DNA of 64,000 nt from Macrolepiota albuminosa (GCA_027475525.1 JAMWFC010000032.1:2232001-2296000); one strand, 5' to 3'; positions 1 to 12,989 are shown, counted from the stretch's first letter. The notes: generated by a model from the letters alone, not told the origin. Made by a program: numbers and translations.

Positions 1-403
1 ACATCCAGATGAATGATGGAACAAGAAGTTGAATGGTGGAACTGGTGGCACCAAAACATGCCTCCCAAAAGGGAAATTGGACTATCAAATATGTTCTGAG
101 GCTGGGGAGTTGACAACAAAAGAGTCATGTGTAGATAGTGGTCTGTGCACCAGAAAAACAGTATAAATAGCCCAAGTTTAGTAGAGAATAGACAGGCATT
201 TGATAGGCAAAGGCTCAGTGGTTCCCAGGGAGTGAATTGCTTAGGCTGGAGTTTGTTAAGAAACCTCTGCTTTCCAGAATATTATTAAAAGCATTCAACA
301 TTATAATATCTCAATTTTGTCATCAAGTCAGTGTGAATTGAAAGTCATATTCTACACTAGCAAGCCCCAGAACTATCAGTACTACAAGCAACCAAGTACT
401 ACA
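1..403 (+). mobile_element. LTR family A, 3' portion (window starts inside it)
   Basis: This is the 3' half of a long terminal repeat in plus orientation. It matches 36690-37100 nearly base for base over about 400 bp, including the TATA-like stretch agtataaatagccc and the end ...aagtactaca. A fragment of the same family lies on the minus strand near 47222-47390 beside a gypsy gag, so this is a Ty3/gypsy LTR. It interrupts the reverse transcriptase of gypsy 1 just after the FDLYVGYDER motif, so it inserted later. The 5' half and the left target duplication are outside the window. Confidence 0.75.
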
Positions 404-1060
404 ACATCCAGTACTCTTTCATCATATCCTACATACAAGTCAAAGATTCCTCCACAAGCTCTGCCTGAGAAGTGACTAGCTAACTCTTCAGTTGCTGGTG
501 GCAACCCAGAGTGTGCTATAGTCACCTTATTCAAAGGCTCTAAGCTAAGGACTATCCTCAAGCTTTTGCCATCCTTCTTTAACACTATAAACCATTGGGA
601 GCAATATGAGGAATTAGAGGGTTTATAGATCTCTGCCTCAATCTTCTGCTTTATCATTTTACAGATTCTATCCCTAAGATCTGGTGCAATAGGAATGTTC
701 TTCAACACCCATGGAGTGTGAGGGATTACTGACATGATTACTAGAGAGAAGAATTCCTCCTTCAGCCTGCCTCTTTGAGAATCATCTCATGCAAAAGCCT
801 GGTTTTGCAGCATCATAAGGTGATGTACTGCTTTTATCTTTTCTGGCCAAAGAAAACCATCACCATGGGCTTGGTCAATGATCTCTTTGCACTCAGCTGT
901 GTATCTCCCTGTGGGTTAGAATTCTGGTGGGTTGGGATCCAGCTGAGGCATGTCTGCCAGTCAGTCTCCAGTAATGCACCTTTCAATTCTAAGCTCCTCA
1001 GGTGAGGTACCTAGTACCAGCTTAACTTTTCTAGCCACAGGTTTGTATTTCTTAGAAAAT
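404..1060 (-). pseudogene. Ty3/gypsy reverse transcriptase N-terminal part (gypsy 1)
   Basis: Decayed pol of a Ty3/gypsy retrotransposon. The minus-strand translation gives FLWPEKIKA, then VIPHTPWVLKNIPIAPDLR, YKPSNSSYCSQWFIVLKKDG and LPPATEELASHFSGRACGG, ending in FDLYVGYDER. This is the N-terminal RT block of basidiomycete gypsy elements. One stop (TGA where the family has Trp before DDSQRGR) interrupts it, of the G-to-A kind expected from methylcytosine deamination. The catalytic YxDD region is missing because an LTR occupies 1-403 and the rest lies outside the window. No function is expected. Confidence 0.8.
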
Positions 1061-1357
1061 ACTTGGGCAGTCTCCCTCACACCTGCTTTTGACTCTAAGT
1101 TTCCTCTTGTACTAGCAGCTTCTCAAGACTGTCGGGTATTTGAGCTAAATGCCCATTCAAATATGCTGATAATGTCTTCTGCTCCTTCTCCTCACACTCC
1201 TTGCTTGCTGCAAAAGCATGCAAGTACACTTCCCTCAACTCCTCCTGACTGAATTTACTATGTTCTATAGAATACCTAGTTACCACTATCTCTTCTTCCT
1301 GAGTCTAAGCAAGACTTACTGCAATCTCTCCCTGGTCTGCAACCAGTTCCTCAAGAT
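1061..1357 (-). pseudogene. gypsy 1 linker between protease and RT
   Basis: The minus strand reads as degenerate polyprotein between the protease-like and RT blocks of gypsy 1. It includes YKPVARKVK, which matches the stretch usually found just upstream of RT in this group, and a charged segment (FSQEELREVYLHAFAASKE). Frames shift and stops occur, so it is a remnant of the polyprotein and not a separate gene. Confidence 0.5.
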
Positions 1358-1906
1358 TCAAAATTTTGCTTCACTCTTCTTAGTAGCCTCTGTCTTTGGC
1401 ATTTTGCCTCTTTCAATAGTAGGCAGGGCAGTTTGATGACCTGTATTTGGGTCTTGAATAGTGATGATAGCACTGCCATCTTGCAAGTTTTGAATGTTGC
1501 TTTCTGTCAAGGTGTCAAATAGATGACCCAATAACACAGTATAAGCAGGACTTTCAAAAATGTGCACTTATAAATAGATAGTGAACTCTTCAGCAAAAGT
1601 GAATGACACATTATATGCTAAACAAACAGATTCATTCACTTGCTGATTGGCACTCTCCATCCTTAGCCTAATGTCTGGATCCCAGGTCAAGCCTAGATTG
1701 AGAGCCTCTTTTAGAGCCATGCAGACTATTTGAGACCCACCATCTAGAATTGCCTCTGCTCTACCCTTTTGATTAACAACTGGGTTGAGAGATCTCAGAA
1801 CCTGCAACTCCCTAGCTACACATACTACTACTGGCTTTTCTCCTGCAGAGATATTTTCCAAGTAAGTGGCAACACAATCTTGGTGCACTACTGCATCAAT
1901 AGGCAA
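1358..1906 (-). pseudogene. Ty3/gypsy aspartic protease-like domain (gypsy 1)
   Basis: Two adjacent minus-strand segments form a retropepsin-like domain. The first has AILDGGSQIVCM, the active-site loop position where the family normally has DSG(S), here DGG. The second has TVLLGHLFDTLTES followed by IQDPNTGHQ, which corresponds to the usual LLGRPFD-type flap region of fungal gypsy proteases. A single stop separates the two segments. In an active element it would release Gag and Pol proteins. The altered active-site triad and the stop make it inactive. Confidence 0.75.
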
Positions 1907-1942
1907 GCCAGATTGTGTCCCATCTGCAATGAAATAGGTTGC

Positions 1943-3100
1943 TTAAGGTAGATCATTAACATCTACCTTGTCAGGCTCCTTTTTTGCTGCTGTCAGATGT
2001 TGAGCAGCTGTCCTAGGAATATTGGGTTCCTTAGGCCTGGGAGGTTTTGGTACCAATTTCTGTACCATGACCTCCCTCAAACCAGGTGCCACATCCAGAA
2101 GTTCTCTGGTGGCTAGTGGTACTGGTATCTCCCAACTTCTCAACCATCCTCTCCAACTCCTTCCTAGTTCCCTGAATAGAACTCCTACCAGTGTCCTGCA
2201 CTGGTACCTCCTGCTTCTCATTTGAAGCTGGCACCTTTTCAAAAGGTAAGTCCAACTTGGGTGCCACTTTGGGTGGGATCCTCAAAGTTACCTTTTCCTT
2301 CCAGGAATTTTGTGGCTGTCTCTCTGGTAATGTGGGTTCCTGGTGGAGCTTCCCTCATTTCCTTCCTTGAGCTCAAGAATCCTTGGCCCTTTCTTGCTGC
2401 TTCTCACCAGGACTAGGAGTATGTCTGGTATTGACTAAGACTGACACAACTTTTGTCAGTCTTTGAAAGCCTTTCTCCAGTTCTCTCAGCCTGTCTGCTT
2501 CCTCATGCTAGATGCACTCCAACATGTCATCCCAGGTATCCTTCACAGCATTTGTGTAAGTAGAGTAGGTTGGGATGTCCTGAGCCTCCTCAGCCCAGTC
2601 AAAGTATAACCCCACTTGGGAGTCATGCAACTTCATCACCCTATCATGTGGTGATATACTGGATGGCTCTTTGGGTAGAGGAGCTCTGTTAGGCATCCTA
2701 GTCCTTCCTTTTACAAGGATTACCCATCCTTTTTGAACATCTGACTTCACCTGCTCACATTCTGCAATGTGGTGTCCAGTCCTAGCAGTATAAGCAATAT
2801 GTATATGCTGCCCCCAGGTATGGGCATCATTGCCTGAGTAGGCCTCTCCATAGGCCCTCTATGGTAGGTCTTGGTATTTAAGAAGGCATTCTGCATGTCT
2901 AGTTGGCTAGTTTGCAGGGCCTGCATAGTGCTCTGGATGCTTCCCACCTGTTTTCCAATAGTGACCATAGAGTCCTGTAGATGAGCTATTCTCTCTTCTG
3001 CCTTCTCATTCTTCACAACTATGCCACCCACCTCCTTGGTGGTAGTCTCTTCCCTAGGCTTCTGTAAGGGCAATGCTGACATCTGTGGAACTCCTTCCAC
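1943..3100 (-). pseudogene. gypsy 1 gag C-terminal region, broken
   Basis: The minus strand holds several overlapping pieces of a polar protein in three frames: Lys/Pro-rich pieces at 1943-2285, an acidic piece at 2508-2750 containing LYFDWAEEAQDIP, and a coiled-coil-like piece at 2747-3100 (AEERIAHLQDSMVTIGKQVG). The order, strand and position between gag (3364-4430) and protease (1358-1906) place them in the gag/pre-protease part of gypsy 1. No zinc knuckle is readable. Frame changes mark a pseudogene. Confidence 0.5.
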
Positions 3101-3363
3101 AAATTAGCAAGTGCCAGTGACAAGTGAGAGTCAAGTGGGTATAGAGGCAGGCAAGAGTCAGGCAAGAGACCAGCAAGGCTAACCAAGCGATCAGACGTCG
3201 CTAGAGAGCTTACAGTCAATTCAGTGTATAGGCTAAGAGAACACTGCTATTGTTCAGCCTAGAGATATCCTATCCCACAGACTGTCTATATATACTACAT
3301 TGGTGGCTATGCTATTACTAATACTATTTACTTAAGTGGGCCCCAGTATGTAATGGAGTATGA

Positions 3364-4430
3364 CTAACAATAATCAATGCTGAGTAAGGTCCATGCATAT
3401 GACTCATCAAGGCTGACTACTAAGAGACAAAGGAGGAAAGGGTAGGCCAAGCGGCCAGTCAGATCTGCTAGGAATAGGTGCATCATTGGACTAAGCTCAG
3501 AATAGGTTTGGACACAGCCCAAAGACTGGTCCTCTGACAGCTTTCTAATAGCTGTGCCATCTACTAGGGCTGTAACAACTGCTAGCACTTCAGACAAATC
3601 ATACTTATTATTCTTATGCCTATTGCAAGTTGGATCCCTGTAATGCCCATGCTTATGAATAAGCCTCTTCTCTACTAGTTCTGCTAGGGTAGATGTGACG
3701 TACCCCATGAACTTGTCTACCAAAGCTCTATTGCCCACAACTCTCTCAAACCTTTTGGCTTCTGCTCTGAATTTCCTTATCAAGGAATGTATTTTAGCAG
3801 CATCACCTCTACTCAACCTGGCATGTTCTCTGCAGATGTAGTCCAAGTTGGCCACACTGCCAGAGTCATCCACAGCTTCTAGATAGGACTCCTTGACCTC
3901 TTTAACAAAGTTAGCCCAGAAATGTCCATTCTCAAAGCTGTCAAATCCTCTCTACTCTTGCTCTGTCTGAGCATCAACATACTCCAGTACCCTTCTCTTT
4001 CTCTCTGCATCATTGACAATACCTGCATGACTGAACAGTAACTGCATCCTTTGCAAAAATCTGTAAACCTTTGAAGGCTCACTATATTTGAATCTAGGTA
4101 CATCTCTGCTGTCAGGCAAAGGCATTTTGTATTGCAGGGTTTTCTCTATAATACTGGTCAAACTTGTTGGCTCAGTAAATGAAGACTTGGTTTTTGGTGG
4201 TATCAACATGCACTTCTCAGTTGAAAGTTTTCATTTACAAAGTACAGCATCTGGATCTGAAAGAATTGAGACTGTGCTCTTAAAGGATGCATGAGTCTCT
4301 CTTCTTCTGATAGAAATAAAGTTTTTCATCCTTGGTGGAATAACCTTAGGTGTACCAGACCAGGAACTTGATGGGGCAAAACCAATTGTTTCTTTTGGGT
4401 GTTTGGGCTCCAAATGGAAGTCCGACAAAG
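3364..4430 (-). pseudogene. Ty3/gypsy gag N-terminal and capsid-like region (gypsy 1)
   Basis: The minus-strand pieces read MPLPDSRDVPRFKYSEPSK, VYRFLQRMQLLFSHAGI and NDAERKRRVLEYVDAQTEQE, then a 169-residue piece with RFERVVGNRALVDKFMGY. This is the typical start of Agaricomycete gypsy Gag. The gene is in at least three frames (4231-4428, 3952-4209, 3364-3873). Transcription would have begun to the right of 4430, but no LTR could be recognised there, so the 5' end of this element is lost or too diverged. Confidence 0.7.
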
Positions 4431-5645
4431 TGGTTGATTGTGTAACAAAAGCCCCCTTATGGTGGGCTCCAGATGATGCAAAATGAAAGTTTACATTTAT
4501 TATAAGCTGCTCAAGTGAAATCGGGCAGGACTTACATGTAAAATTTAAAACTTCTATTCACGAAGTTCTTAGCATTTTCAAATCTTGATATGATAGCATT
4601 GATTTGTATATCTTAAATGACTGGATTAGCATATCAGACAGTAAAACAATGACAATTATCCTTATGACAAGAATATCTACAGTCACTTACAAAAATGTGC
4701 TATGTATGCTTTATCAAGAAATGATTAAGTATTCTGATCTATGTGATGAAGGACTGGACAATCTATTGTCAATGATATAGCCCATCTGTTTATCTGCAAT
4801 CTTCATATAATGTGAACATGATTCTGAGTATAAGCATGAGAGTGAGGCTTTAACTTTGATAGATGCATCAAGTTTTGCTTTGGCTTTAGCTTTGACAACA
4901 GAAACAAGAAAACAGACACGGATACAGGCACATTTTTCCACCTTTTTTCTCAGCATCCATCCTGCCTATTGTACCAAAAACAAAAACAGAGACAAAGGCA
5001 CCTACAGCTAAAGCCAGAGAAGTGCCTGAAAACATACACACAAGTGTGTCAGCCAATGGCAAGGACATAGACAGCAGCACAAGGAAGCAAATCAAGTTAG
5101 TCAACATTTATCCAAAGTATGTTAGCATACACATAGACTATGGTCAAGTCTGTCAAAGTTCAATATCATGTGCTGTCAAATAAATAAGATTGTTGCCTGA
5201 AGTTTTTTAGTGAAAAATAGAGTTGAGCTCAGTGTGAACAAGAATAAAAATGCAGCGCACTACTGTGTATTTAAACTCGGGGTTAATGAGGGTTGAATGT
5301 TGAACATTGACCTGAAGATGGCTAGAACACTCACAGGATAAAACAGGCAATACTTCTTGAACTCTGAAATGTCATCATATTCATCACTGATGAGAACAGC
5401 ACAGCTGATATGTGCCTCATATTCATATGTGTACAATTGTAGCTGCTGAGAATAAAGTCAATAAAAACCTTAGTGTTGTCTGGGAGTCTCAAATATAGAT
5501 AATGAAAGATAATATGACCATGGAATTGTGACACAATGATATGATATGATTAGATCATGCATATAAAGTTAAAATAATATTCTGACCTAACAACATGTGA
5601 TGTTGTCTTTTGACCAATCTCTATATACACCATATCCTTATAGTA
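4431..5645. other. No recognisable gene
   Basis: AT-rich, stop-rich sequence to the right of gypsy 1. Open stretches are short (under about 85 codons) and show no family resemblance. It may contain an unrecognised 5' LTR of gypsy 1, but no TG...CA-bounded repeat could be paired with another copy in the window. Confidence 0.5.
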
Positions 5646-5649
5646 AGTC

Positions 5650-5735
5650 TCTGCTGTAGTTTAGTGGAATATATTTATAAATTGATATTCTATATTGTGC
5701 ACAAGCAGCAGATTTGACTCCTCTGCAGTGCATCA
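5650..5735 (+). repeat. tRNA-like (SINE-type) module outside the KDZ elements
   Basis: The sequence starts with an A-box-like gtagtttagtgg, continues with ...aattgatattctatattg and tgcacaagc, and ends with a B-box-like gatttgactcc. The same layout recurs many times in the arms of KDZ-1 and KDZ-2. Its presence here, in unrelated AT-rich DNA, shows the module is an independent dispersed repeat and not only part of KDZ. Confidence 0.55.
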
Positions 5736-8700
5736 TGATATATGGTTGTCCTTTTGACTGTTCTTGTTCTCAAACCATTATATAAGTGTTTTTTCCCACA
5801 AATCAAAAAGGAAAAACTAAACTACTTCTGTCTACCATCTCTCTATTTATACCTTTCTCTTGATCTAATTAGAGTTCATTAGAGTTCATTGTCTCCAATC
5901 AATCTCTTGCACTCCTCTCTAATCCTGCTTCTATTCTCTCCCCAGACAACTTGTAAGCGGTATGCTTACACTTACCCTTCATCTGAAAAATTCACCTACT
6001 CCCCAACGACATTCTCAACTCTTACTCATCCAAGACAATCATGTCCTCCATCTCCCATCTGCTTTTCTATTCATCATGGTCAGGCCCATATCCACACCAT
6101 TTTATTAAATACTACATACCTCTTCCTTGTTTATGCTTGTCAATAATGCAATCAATAAAGTGTTCTGATTGTCCATCCTTTGTGAACAAATAATTACACA
6201 GGTATTTGTTTTTACAAACAATTACATAAGTGTTTATCCTTATGAATGATTACATAATGACTTTATTATTATTATTGTATATAATAATTATCATTATATG
6301 TAATACATATGCCTCTTTCTTTCCTTCTTGTTTTTTTTTCAAATTTTTGATTTCAAATTATCTTACCACTAGCTTGCTCATAGAACATGTTGCTGCACAA
6401 CTCTGAAAATGCTATATCCTTGTTGCTTCTTCTGCTATAACAAACTGGTACAATCAGTTTATGTTGTTGTATACTCACTCAATAGATATCTACTGGAGAC
6501 AAACACTATCATTATAGTTCAACTTGGTACTTATTACTACTTGTTGCAAGCTAAAATGCTTCAATAGATAAAATTCTAGCAATTAGTACAATGTAAATAT
6601 GACTTCAGCCTATGTATAGATCTATGTGGCTTGAAATAAAAATTTTCTGTGAATGCAATTATGGGAAAACTGTTGTATTACTTAAACAACTATGCAATAA
6701 AGTTTTATATATCAACTTGCTAAAACAACCAAGATATTCAGTTGACATTGTAAAGTATGACTTTAGTAAACACTCACTCATTTATATAAAAATAATCATA
6801 TGCAGTCATTATTTCCTCTCAACATCATTTACTTTTTTTTGGTGTATAAATGTTGAGCAACGTCTTCACACAATATCCATGTCTGAACTTCCACATGTTG
6901 ATGATATACAGTGTTGGCACTCACACATGTCTATCTACTTCTTTCACAGAAGATAAATGAGAAAAATTGCAAATGTTGGTTTCACCATTGTCACTAAACA
7001 ATATCTTGACGTTTTAACTTGTTATAATGTCAAAAATCTAGTATTTTGGTGAGTTTTTCTGCATATTTTACTTTATATTAGCACATTTTTTTTATATATT
7101 AGTTCTTTCTAATGTTAGCTCTTATATCCATTGCAACTCATGCACATGACACCTCATCTTAAAAGAATTTGATACAAACCAATGATTAGTCATCATCTTT
7201 CACATACATTGTAGCGATGACAATTAATATCTTGACAAAGTATTTACTTGTGCATATTTAGATGATTCATACAGCTGGATGGCAGAAAATATTATCATCA
7301 AGCACATTGTTTCTAGCCACATAACTCAACACCATATTTTCAACACAATTTCAAAAATTGTTATAAGTCTTTATTTACTCTTCAAGTTTACTTTAAACTC
7401 ATTTGATTACAAGTGTGCATATGTTACAATACAAAATGATAATGACACATCAATAGGTAGTATTACTTTCTTTTAATAAGTAAGTTAACTTTTATTTTCA
7501 CAATTACAATATTCTATATGTTTTTTTAAACATATTTTATTTTATTTATTTATTTTATTATATAATAATATAATATATATTACATATATTGTACCACTCA
7601 ATATATGTATTATATCATATTGTTTATTATTATTATATCTATACATACATAAATTACTGTATAACAATATATAATAATAATAAAATAATAAAGAAAATAA
7701 AAAATAAAGAAAAGAGTACATATATACAATAAATAAAATTAATAAAATACAAGTAGTAAAAAGTAATAAAAAAAAAAAAATGTAAGAGTTGGGAATCAGC
7801 ATACATGTGCGCTACTATGATGAATTTACTTTAACCACTTTACAGTCTTAGTCTAATATCTAAATTACAATAAACCTTTTATTTTTTCATCTCCTACTCA
7901 CTGCAGCTAATACTAATATGACTTATTTGAATATTAGGTTCACTAAAAAAGTAAAACTGTGCAAAGTAGCTAGGCCCGAGGCTTGGCATAGTATTCTTGG
8001 AGCATCAGCTAAGGGTGTGCAAGGAAAAGGGATTGTAATGTGATATAGTAGTACATATGCCATCTCTGACTCATAAAATACAGAGGTTCTAGAAATTCTT
8101 GTCTCATGTTGATATATCTGCCTTGTCTGAGGCAGACAGAATAAGACATAAGACCCCAATTAAATACTTCTAAAAATGCTGAAAACTGTAAGCATGTGTT
8201 GAAACTTATAAATGCAGGGGCAGCTCACCTCAATGGACAATCCTAAGCATTCATAAAACAATAAATAAACTAGCCTATAAGACAGTAAGTATGCAGTAAG
8301 CAATATTAATCAAAGTTTGATTGGCACAGAGATAACTAGTATGGATCATGAATTATATTCCAAAATCAGCTTCTCTACTAGACTAACATCACTGATAGAC
8401 TGGCCCATCAAGCTTTTGATTCTGACACTAAATATTCAATGACAACTTATTCCTGTCTTTATAATATGACCTGCCACCACTACCAAGCAATGAGGAGATG
8501 GCCTGGCAAAAGCAGAAAAGGACAAGCAAGGAGATAAGAATGAGAAAGAGGCCTATGAGCAGTATGGTAGCTTTGAGCTTAGTAATAATACTTTATTAAG
8601 CCATTTTTGAGTATAAACTTTAGTTTGCATTCAAATAAATCAATTAAAACTTATAACACTTTCTTATAATATATGTCTGCATATAACTAAGACTCCCTAG

Positions 8701-10190
8701 CACTCTTTTGTGTTGGAGTTTATATTATAGAAAGAGTGGCTTCTGTCATAATTAGTTTGTATAGGCATGTTAGACTTTGTCATTGTCTTGTTTTTTCCTT
8801 TTTTAGAGTAGTGTTTGGTTTGGTCATGTAGCTTGCACCACATATATATTTTTTTGGCTCTATTTATACACAGATATAGATAAAATTTCATTTTTTATAT
8901 ACAGTTTAGACTACATATATCAAGTAACTGTATATGCATAGAACAAACATGATAGTTCTTATGTATGTCAGTATAGTAGTACTGTCATCATCATCTCAAT
9001 TGTCACTTTCTAAACAGTGTGTGTTTATCAGATATTTGTTGCTATTTATTAATTCTTGACAGTAGAACTCTAGTGCAATCAGCATTAACTATCATCATTT
9101 AGTTTAAATGTAATGTTATTTACCTATTTCTTGTATTAGAGTTGTCAACTGTTTATTCTTAATTTTTATGTGATTGATGGCTACTTCTGATAAGTAAGGC
9201 TGTAATATCAGTATGTTGGTAGAAAATTTAATATTGAGAATAGTGCTTGCCTGCATTATTGATGGCTTTTTCTGCATAGGCTAAAAGGCTGTACATTGTA
9301 AACAATCAATCAAGATTGTATCTAAAAGAAGCAATAAATAAGATTGTCACATACATCTTTTGTTGATTTTCATCATGGCACAATACTTTTCTGTTATAAA
9401 TTTTAGCTCCATCTTTGTATCTCTGTTGATTGAAGATGAAAAGTTGGCTGGTGCAAAAGTTTAGTTCTGATTTTTATTCATGAGAGGAGATGTAAGTTGC
9501 AAATGGAGTATTGAGATATTTTAATAGTGGTTGTCTTATATCAATAATTGAAATATATTTGCACATTGTATTAGTGTATTGTATATTTGCAAAAGATTTC
9601 TACAGAAATCATGAAATTAGATTACTAGTATATTAAAGGGTATTTTTCAACTTTATTTATAAAAAAATACACTTTGGGGCACAGCGGAGATTTCTGGAGA
9701 AACATCTATTAGAAACAGGTCATGTGACTTCTAACAAGTGTTTCTCTGGAAAAACTAAAAGTATAAATTGAGAAATAGTAAAAAAAACACTTATTGTGTT
9801 TTTTATGTGTTTCATGAGCTATTTTAAAAAATTTTCTTTCTCTATTTTTCAAGAAATACGGGGGAAATACAAATTGTGTTTCTAGACTATTTCTTGAAAA
9901 ATATGGCACATGTATCTTTTGGGTTATCTTTGTAATTTTTTTATCAAATGTTTTTCAATAAACTTTCTTTGTATTGTTTTAAAAAAATAAATTGTAAAAA
10001 CAAGCTTTGAGATTGGTTATTCTGCGGGACATGACATGTGGGTCTGGTTAGATAAACAAGCTTATGCTTTACTATAAAGCATGGATGTGCCTTTGTATAG
10101 TTTAGAATCTCCATGAAAAAAATATTGTGTCTGTATCCTTGCTAGATATATATGCAAAACTGCACATTGTTCTTGTTGGGTGGTGCAGGA
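5736..10190. other. AT-rich tract without recognisable genes
   Basis: Nearly 4.5 kb of very AT-rich sequence. 7500-7790 is almost pure A/T with long A runs and TTA/TAT repeats. Around 9849-9901 there is an imperfect inverted repeat (ttttcaagaaat ... atttcttgaaaa). The longest open stretches (for example 6612-6956 plus) have biased, low-complexity composition and no recognisable domain, so none is called. The tract fits heavily decayed repeats. Confidence 0.5.
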
Positions 10191-10609
10191 TAATGATCCT
10201 GCAATTCCATCACATGTTGTAGTGTCATCTCCTTACTGTTAGGTGCACTTCCTGTATCTCTTCTTGCTGTGCTTGGCAGACCTCATGGTCCACCAGCACT
10301 TGAGCCTCAATATCTTGATGTCAGGGGACTCCTCATTCATTTCTTCTTTTACTCTTTATTCCTTCACTCTCCTTTCATTCATTTTCTTATTTCTTCTATC
10401 ATTCTCTCATTTGGCTGTTACTATTCTCTCAACACTATCTGTTAGTACTATTCTCAACCTTTGAGGTGCTCTGGTTCTTTAGCTATCATTCAGACAAGTG
10501 TGGGCCCTTCAGCACCGCTCCAGACTGCTTATATAAGCCAGAGTTTGCCTTTCTGACTTCTAAAGTCCAGAGTTTTCCTCCCTTGTTTGCATAGTTGTTT
10601 AGTTAGTCA
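10191..10609. other. Unclassified sequence with TATA-like motif
   Basis: A pyrimidine-rich stretch followed by gcttatataagcc near 10527. It has the look of an LTR or promoter in plus orientation, but no second copy was found in the window to set its borders. It abuts the 3'-most remnant of gypsy 2. Confidence 0.3.
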
Positions 10610-11195
10610 ATTTTCAAGTTTTTAAGGTTTTGTTGTACTGTACAGTTGTTTCCCATGCTTCAGAAGCCCCAGAAGCATCCAACCTGGCATAGGGAATCTC
10701 TAGACTTGTTCTCTTTGGATCTCCCTCTGCCAGATGAGTAGTTATTATGATATTGTCAGTACATACTCTAATACACTTTGGATCTCCCTCTGCCAGCTGT
10801 GTGACTGAGCCACAGCCTCTAGAGGTTGCCCTTACATTTGAGCTTCCTGTTGTTTTGCAGTTGCTTGCTGTAACATGTTTCCTGCACTTGTATGGCACAT
10901 ATTTGAACTTTGCATTCTTTTATTTCACAGAACCTATGCAAGGGCAAGTCTTTGCCCTCAAAATCTATTCTTTTGTCTGCTTGGACATAGTCATGCACAT
11001 CATAGATGTCATCTTGAGTATTACTCTTGAAATATCAAAACAGACAATTTGCAACTTTGTTCAATTCACCCTTCACATAGGTTATATTAAACTGATATCG
11101 TGACATGTAGTCAATCCAGCAATGTTGTTATGGAGATAGATGCACTTGAGTTTTAAAGAACTCAAACACTTTGTGATCTGTAATAATATAGATCT
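10610..11195 (-). pseudogene. Gypsy 2, RNase H C-terminal part and following tail
   Basis: Read on the minus strand, 11185 down to about 10900 gives ITDHKVFEFFKTQVHLSP, DYMSRYQFNITYVKGELNKV and DIYDVHDYVQADKRIDFEGK, the end of a Ty3/gypsy RNase H and its spacer. It continues the RNase H that stops at 31579; the two halves are separated by the Tc1 element at a TA dinucleotide. The spacer then degenerates, with a repeated AGRGRSK stretch. Integrase was not found, so the element is truncated here. Confidence 0.8.
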
Positions 11196-11557
11196 TACAG
11201 TGGCTCAAAAAACTGTCTCAATGTTTTATACTTTTTGAAAGATGACATTGGCATGAAGGATGAGAAGTACCTAAAATCCTAATTAAATCATGTAAAATAC
11301 AATGGCATCATAGCTACAAAACCAATCTAGGTTTATGTAATTGAAATCAAAACTGATGGAGTGATGGCCATTTTAAATTATTCATGCATTGGAACAGTTT
11401 TTTGAGCATCTCTAATTTTTCAGGTTTATCCCTATTTTACTCAGAAATAAAAAGTAAGTTGCATATGGGAATATAAACAAAGTCATGTGACCATTTTTAG
11501 ATATATTTGGGAGTAGTTCAAGGTGGTTGAACCACATCTTGACCTTCAACCACTATT

Positions 11558-12282
11558 ATGAAACCTATTCCTCCTGCACAATGCTCTACTGTTGCTTCTC
11601 TTCTTGCTCAAGGGTATTCTCTGCACCAGATTGGGGCTCAAACTGGTCTAAGGAAGTCTACTATTGGGAGGATTGGTAGAAAGTTGGAGATGGACAAGAA
11701 AACCATCCTGGAGGCCGTCCTGTTAAGCTTACTCCATGTGATAAACAGGCTATTGTTCAACAAATCTCAACTAAGAGACTTGATACAGCTGTCCAGGCCA
11801 TCAATTTTATCAACAACATCATTTCCAACCCTGTCTCTTTTCAGACTGTCCAGAATGTGTTGAAGAAGGAGGGCATTGGTCTGCTACCAAGAGAAAAGTT
11901 CCTATGCTCAAAGTTAGACATTGATAACTATGGCTTAAATAGGCTCAGGAGCATCAAAACTGGACTATAGAGGACTGGAAAACAGTGTTGTAGACAGATG
12001 AGACAAAGATTAACAAGATTGGGTCAGATGGAAAGCAGTATGTGTGAAAGCTATGAGGAGAAGGCATTTCAAACCAAACAACTACACCTACTGTGAAGCA
12101 TGGAGGAGAGAATAATCTCATGGTATGGGGCTGTATGGGTTGGAATGGAGTAGAAAAGCTTGTGGAGGTGGTGGAAATCATGAATGCAGAGCAGTACTGT
12201 GAAATTTTGGATGATGGAGCAAAGGAGAGCTTTGAGAAGTTGGAGATGGAGGAGGATGCCTGCTACTTTCAACAGGACAATG
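11558..12282 (+). pseudogene. Tc1/mariner transposase, 5' half
   Basis: Starts MKPIPPAQCSTVASLLAQGY and SLHQIGAQTGLRKSTIGRIG, a Tc1-type helix-turn-helix DNA-binding start. The first catalytic Asp lies in TDETKINKIGSDGKQYV (codon near 11997). The last segment is KHGGENNLMVWGCMGWNG ... EQYCEILDDGAKESFEKLE, ending at YFQQDN. Frameshifts near 11695 and stops (for example TAG before TDETK where Trp is usual) inactivate it. The reading breaks exactly at the KDZ-1 insertion and resumes at 31048. In life it would cut and paste the 1.6-kb Tc1 element. Confidence 0.92.
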
Positions 12283-12908
12283 CAGGGTAGAGCATCACAA
12301 CGGTACATGTCAAACATTGTACGGGAGCTTGCTTTGTGCCATATCATACATGTCCAGTGGAGTCCGCTACACTGGAGCAGAGCAGTTCCCACAGTGCTGT
12401 AGAATACAGAGCTGCAGATGTGTCACAATGTGCTATATGACACGGTTCAGTAGATCGATAAAAGGCAGGCACACACATGTGCACACAGGCCTGGTGGATG
12501 CCAGCAGACACTAGCAGACACCAATGTGTGTCAGCGGCTGCTGGCGGGCATCAGCCCATGAGTGAAAACCTCCTTCATTGGCAGACTTCATGGCATGAAT
12601 AAACATTCTTCAAGGTTCCCCACTTCCCTCCCCTCTCTATTCCTCCCCACAATAACTCAAGGCTGCATGTCTCCCCTTCCCTCCTTTTCCCACCCCCAAT
12701 GCCAGCGTACGTCCACGAAAGGGCCCTGCAAACCTACACAAGCCTATGCAAGCCACCAGACATCTATGCAGACATACGTCAATGGACTCAAACCTATGCA
12801 GGCTCACACAGGCCTATGCAGGGCACCAGTGGACATCCACAGAGGCCTACGCAGGTCCACGGAGTCTGGTTGGACCAAGGAAAAAGGTAACTTTGTCTTG
12901 CCCACCGT

Positions 12909-12989
12909 ATGCTTGTGGGGGAAAGTGAACCTCCAGCCTTGAGAAAGCCTCCAGCAACGGAATGCACATTTAACCGTTGCACCACAGGT
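12909..12989 (-). repeat. tRNA-like sequence with long variable arm (left arm copy)
   Basis: The minus strand has a tRNA-like order: acctgtggtgcaacgg (acceptor and A-box region), a middle segment ccgttgctggagg, an extended variable region, and ggttcactttcc (B-box region, decayed). The mirror copy at 30336-30416 keeps the fold better. This copy has lost the T-arm pairing, so it is not a functional tRNA. Confidence 0.45.

Noticed and set aside
5889..6956. Open frames of 85-114 codons in the AT-rich tract
   Set aside because: Biased composition, no family resemblance and no splice-site context; expected by chance in sequence of this kind.
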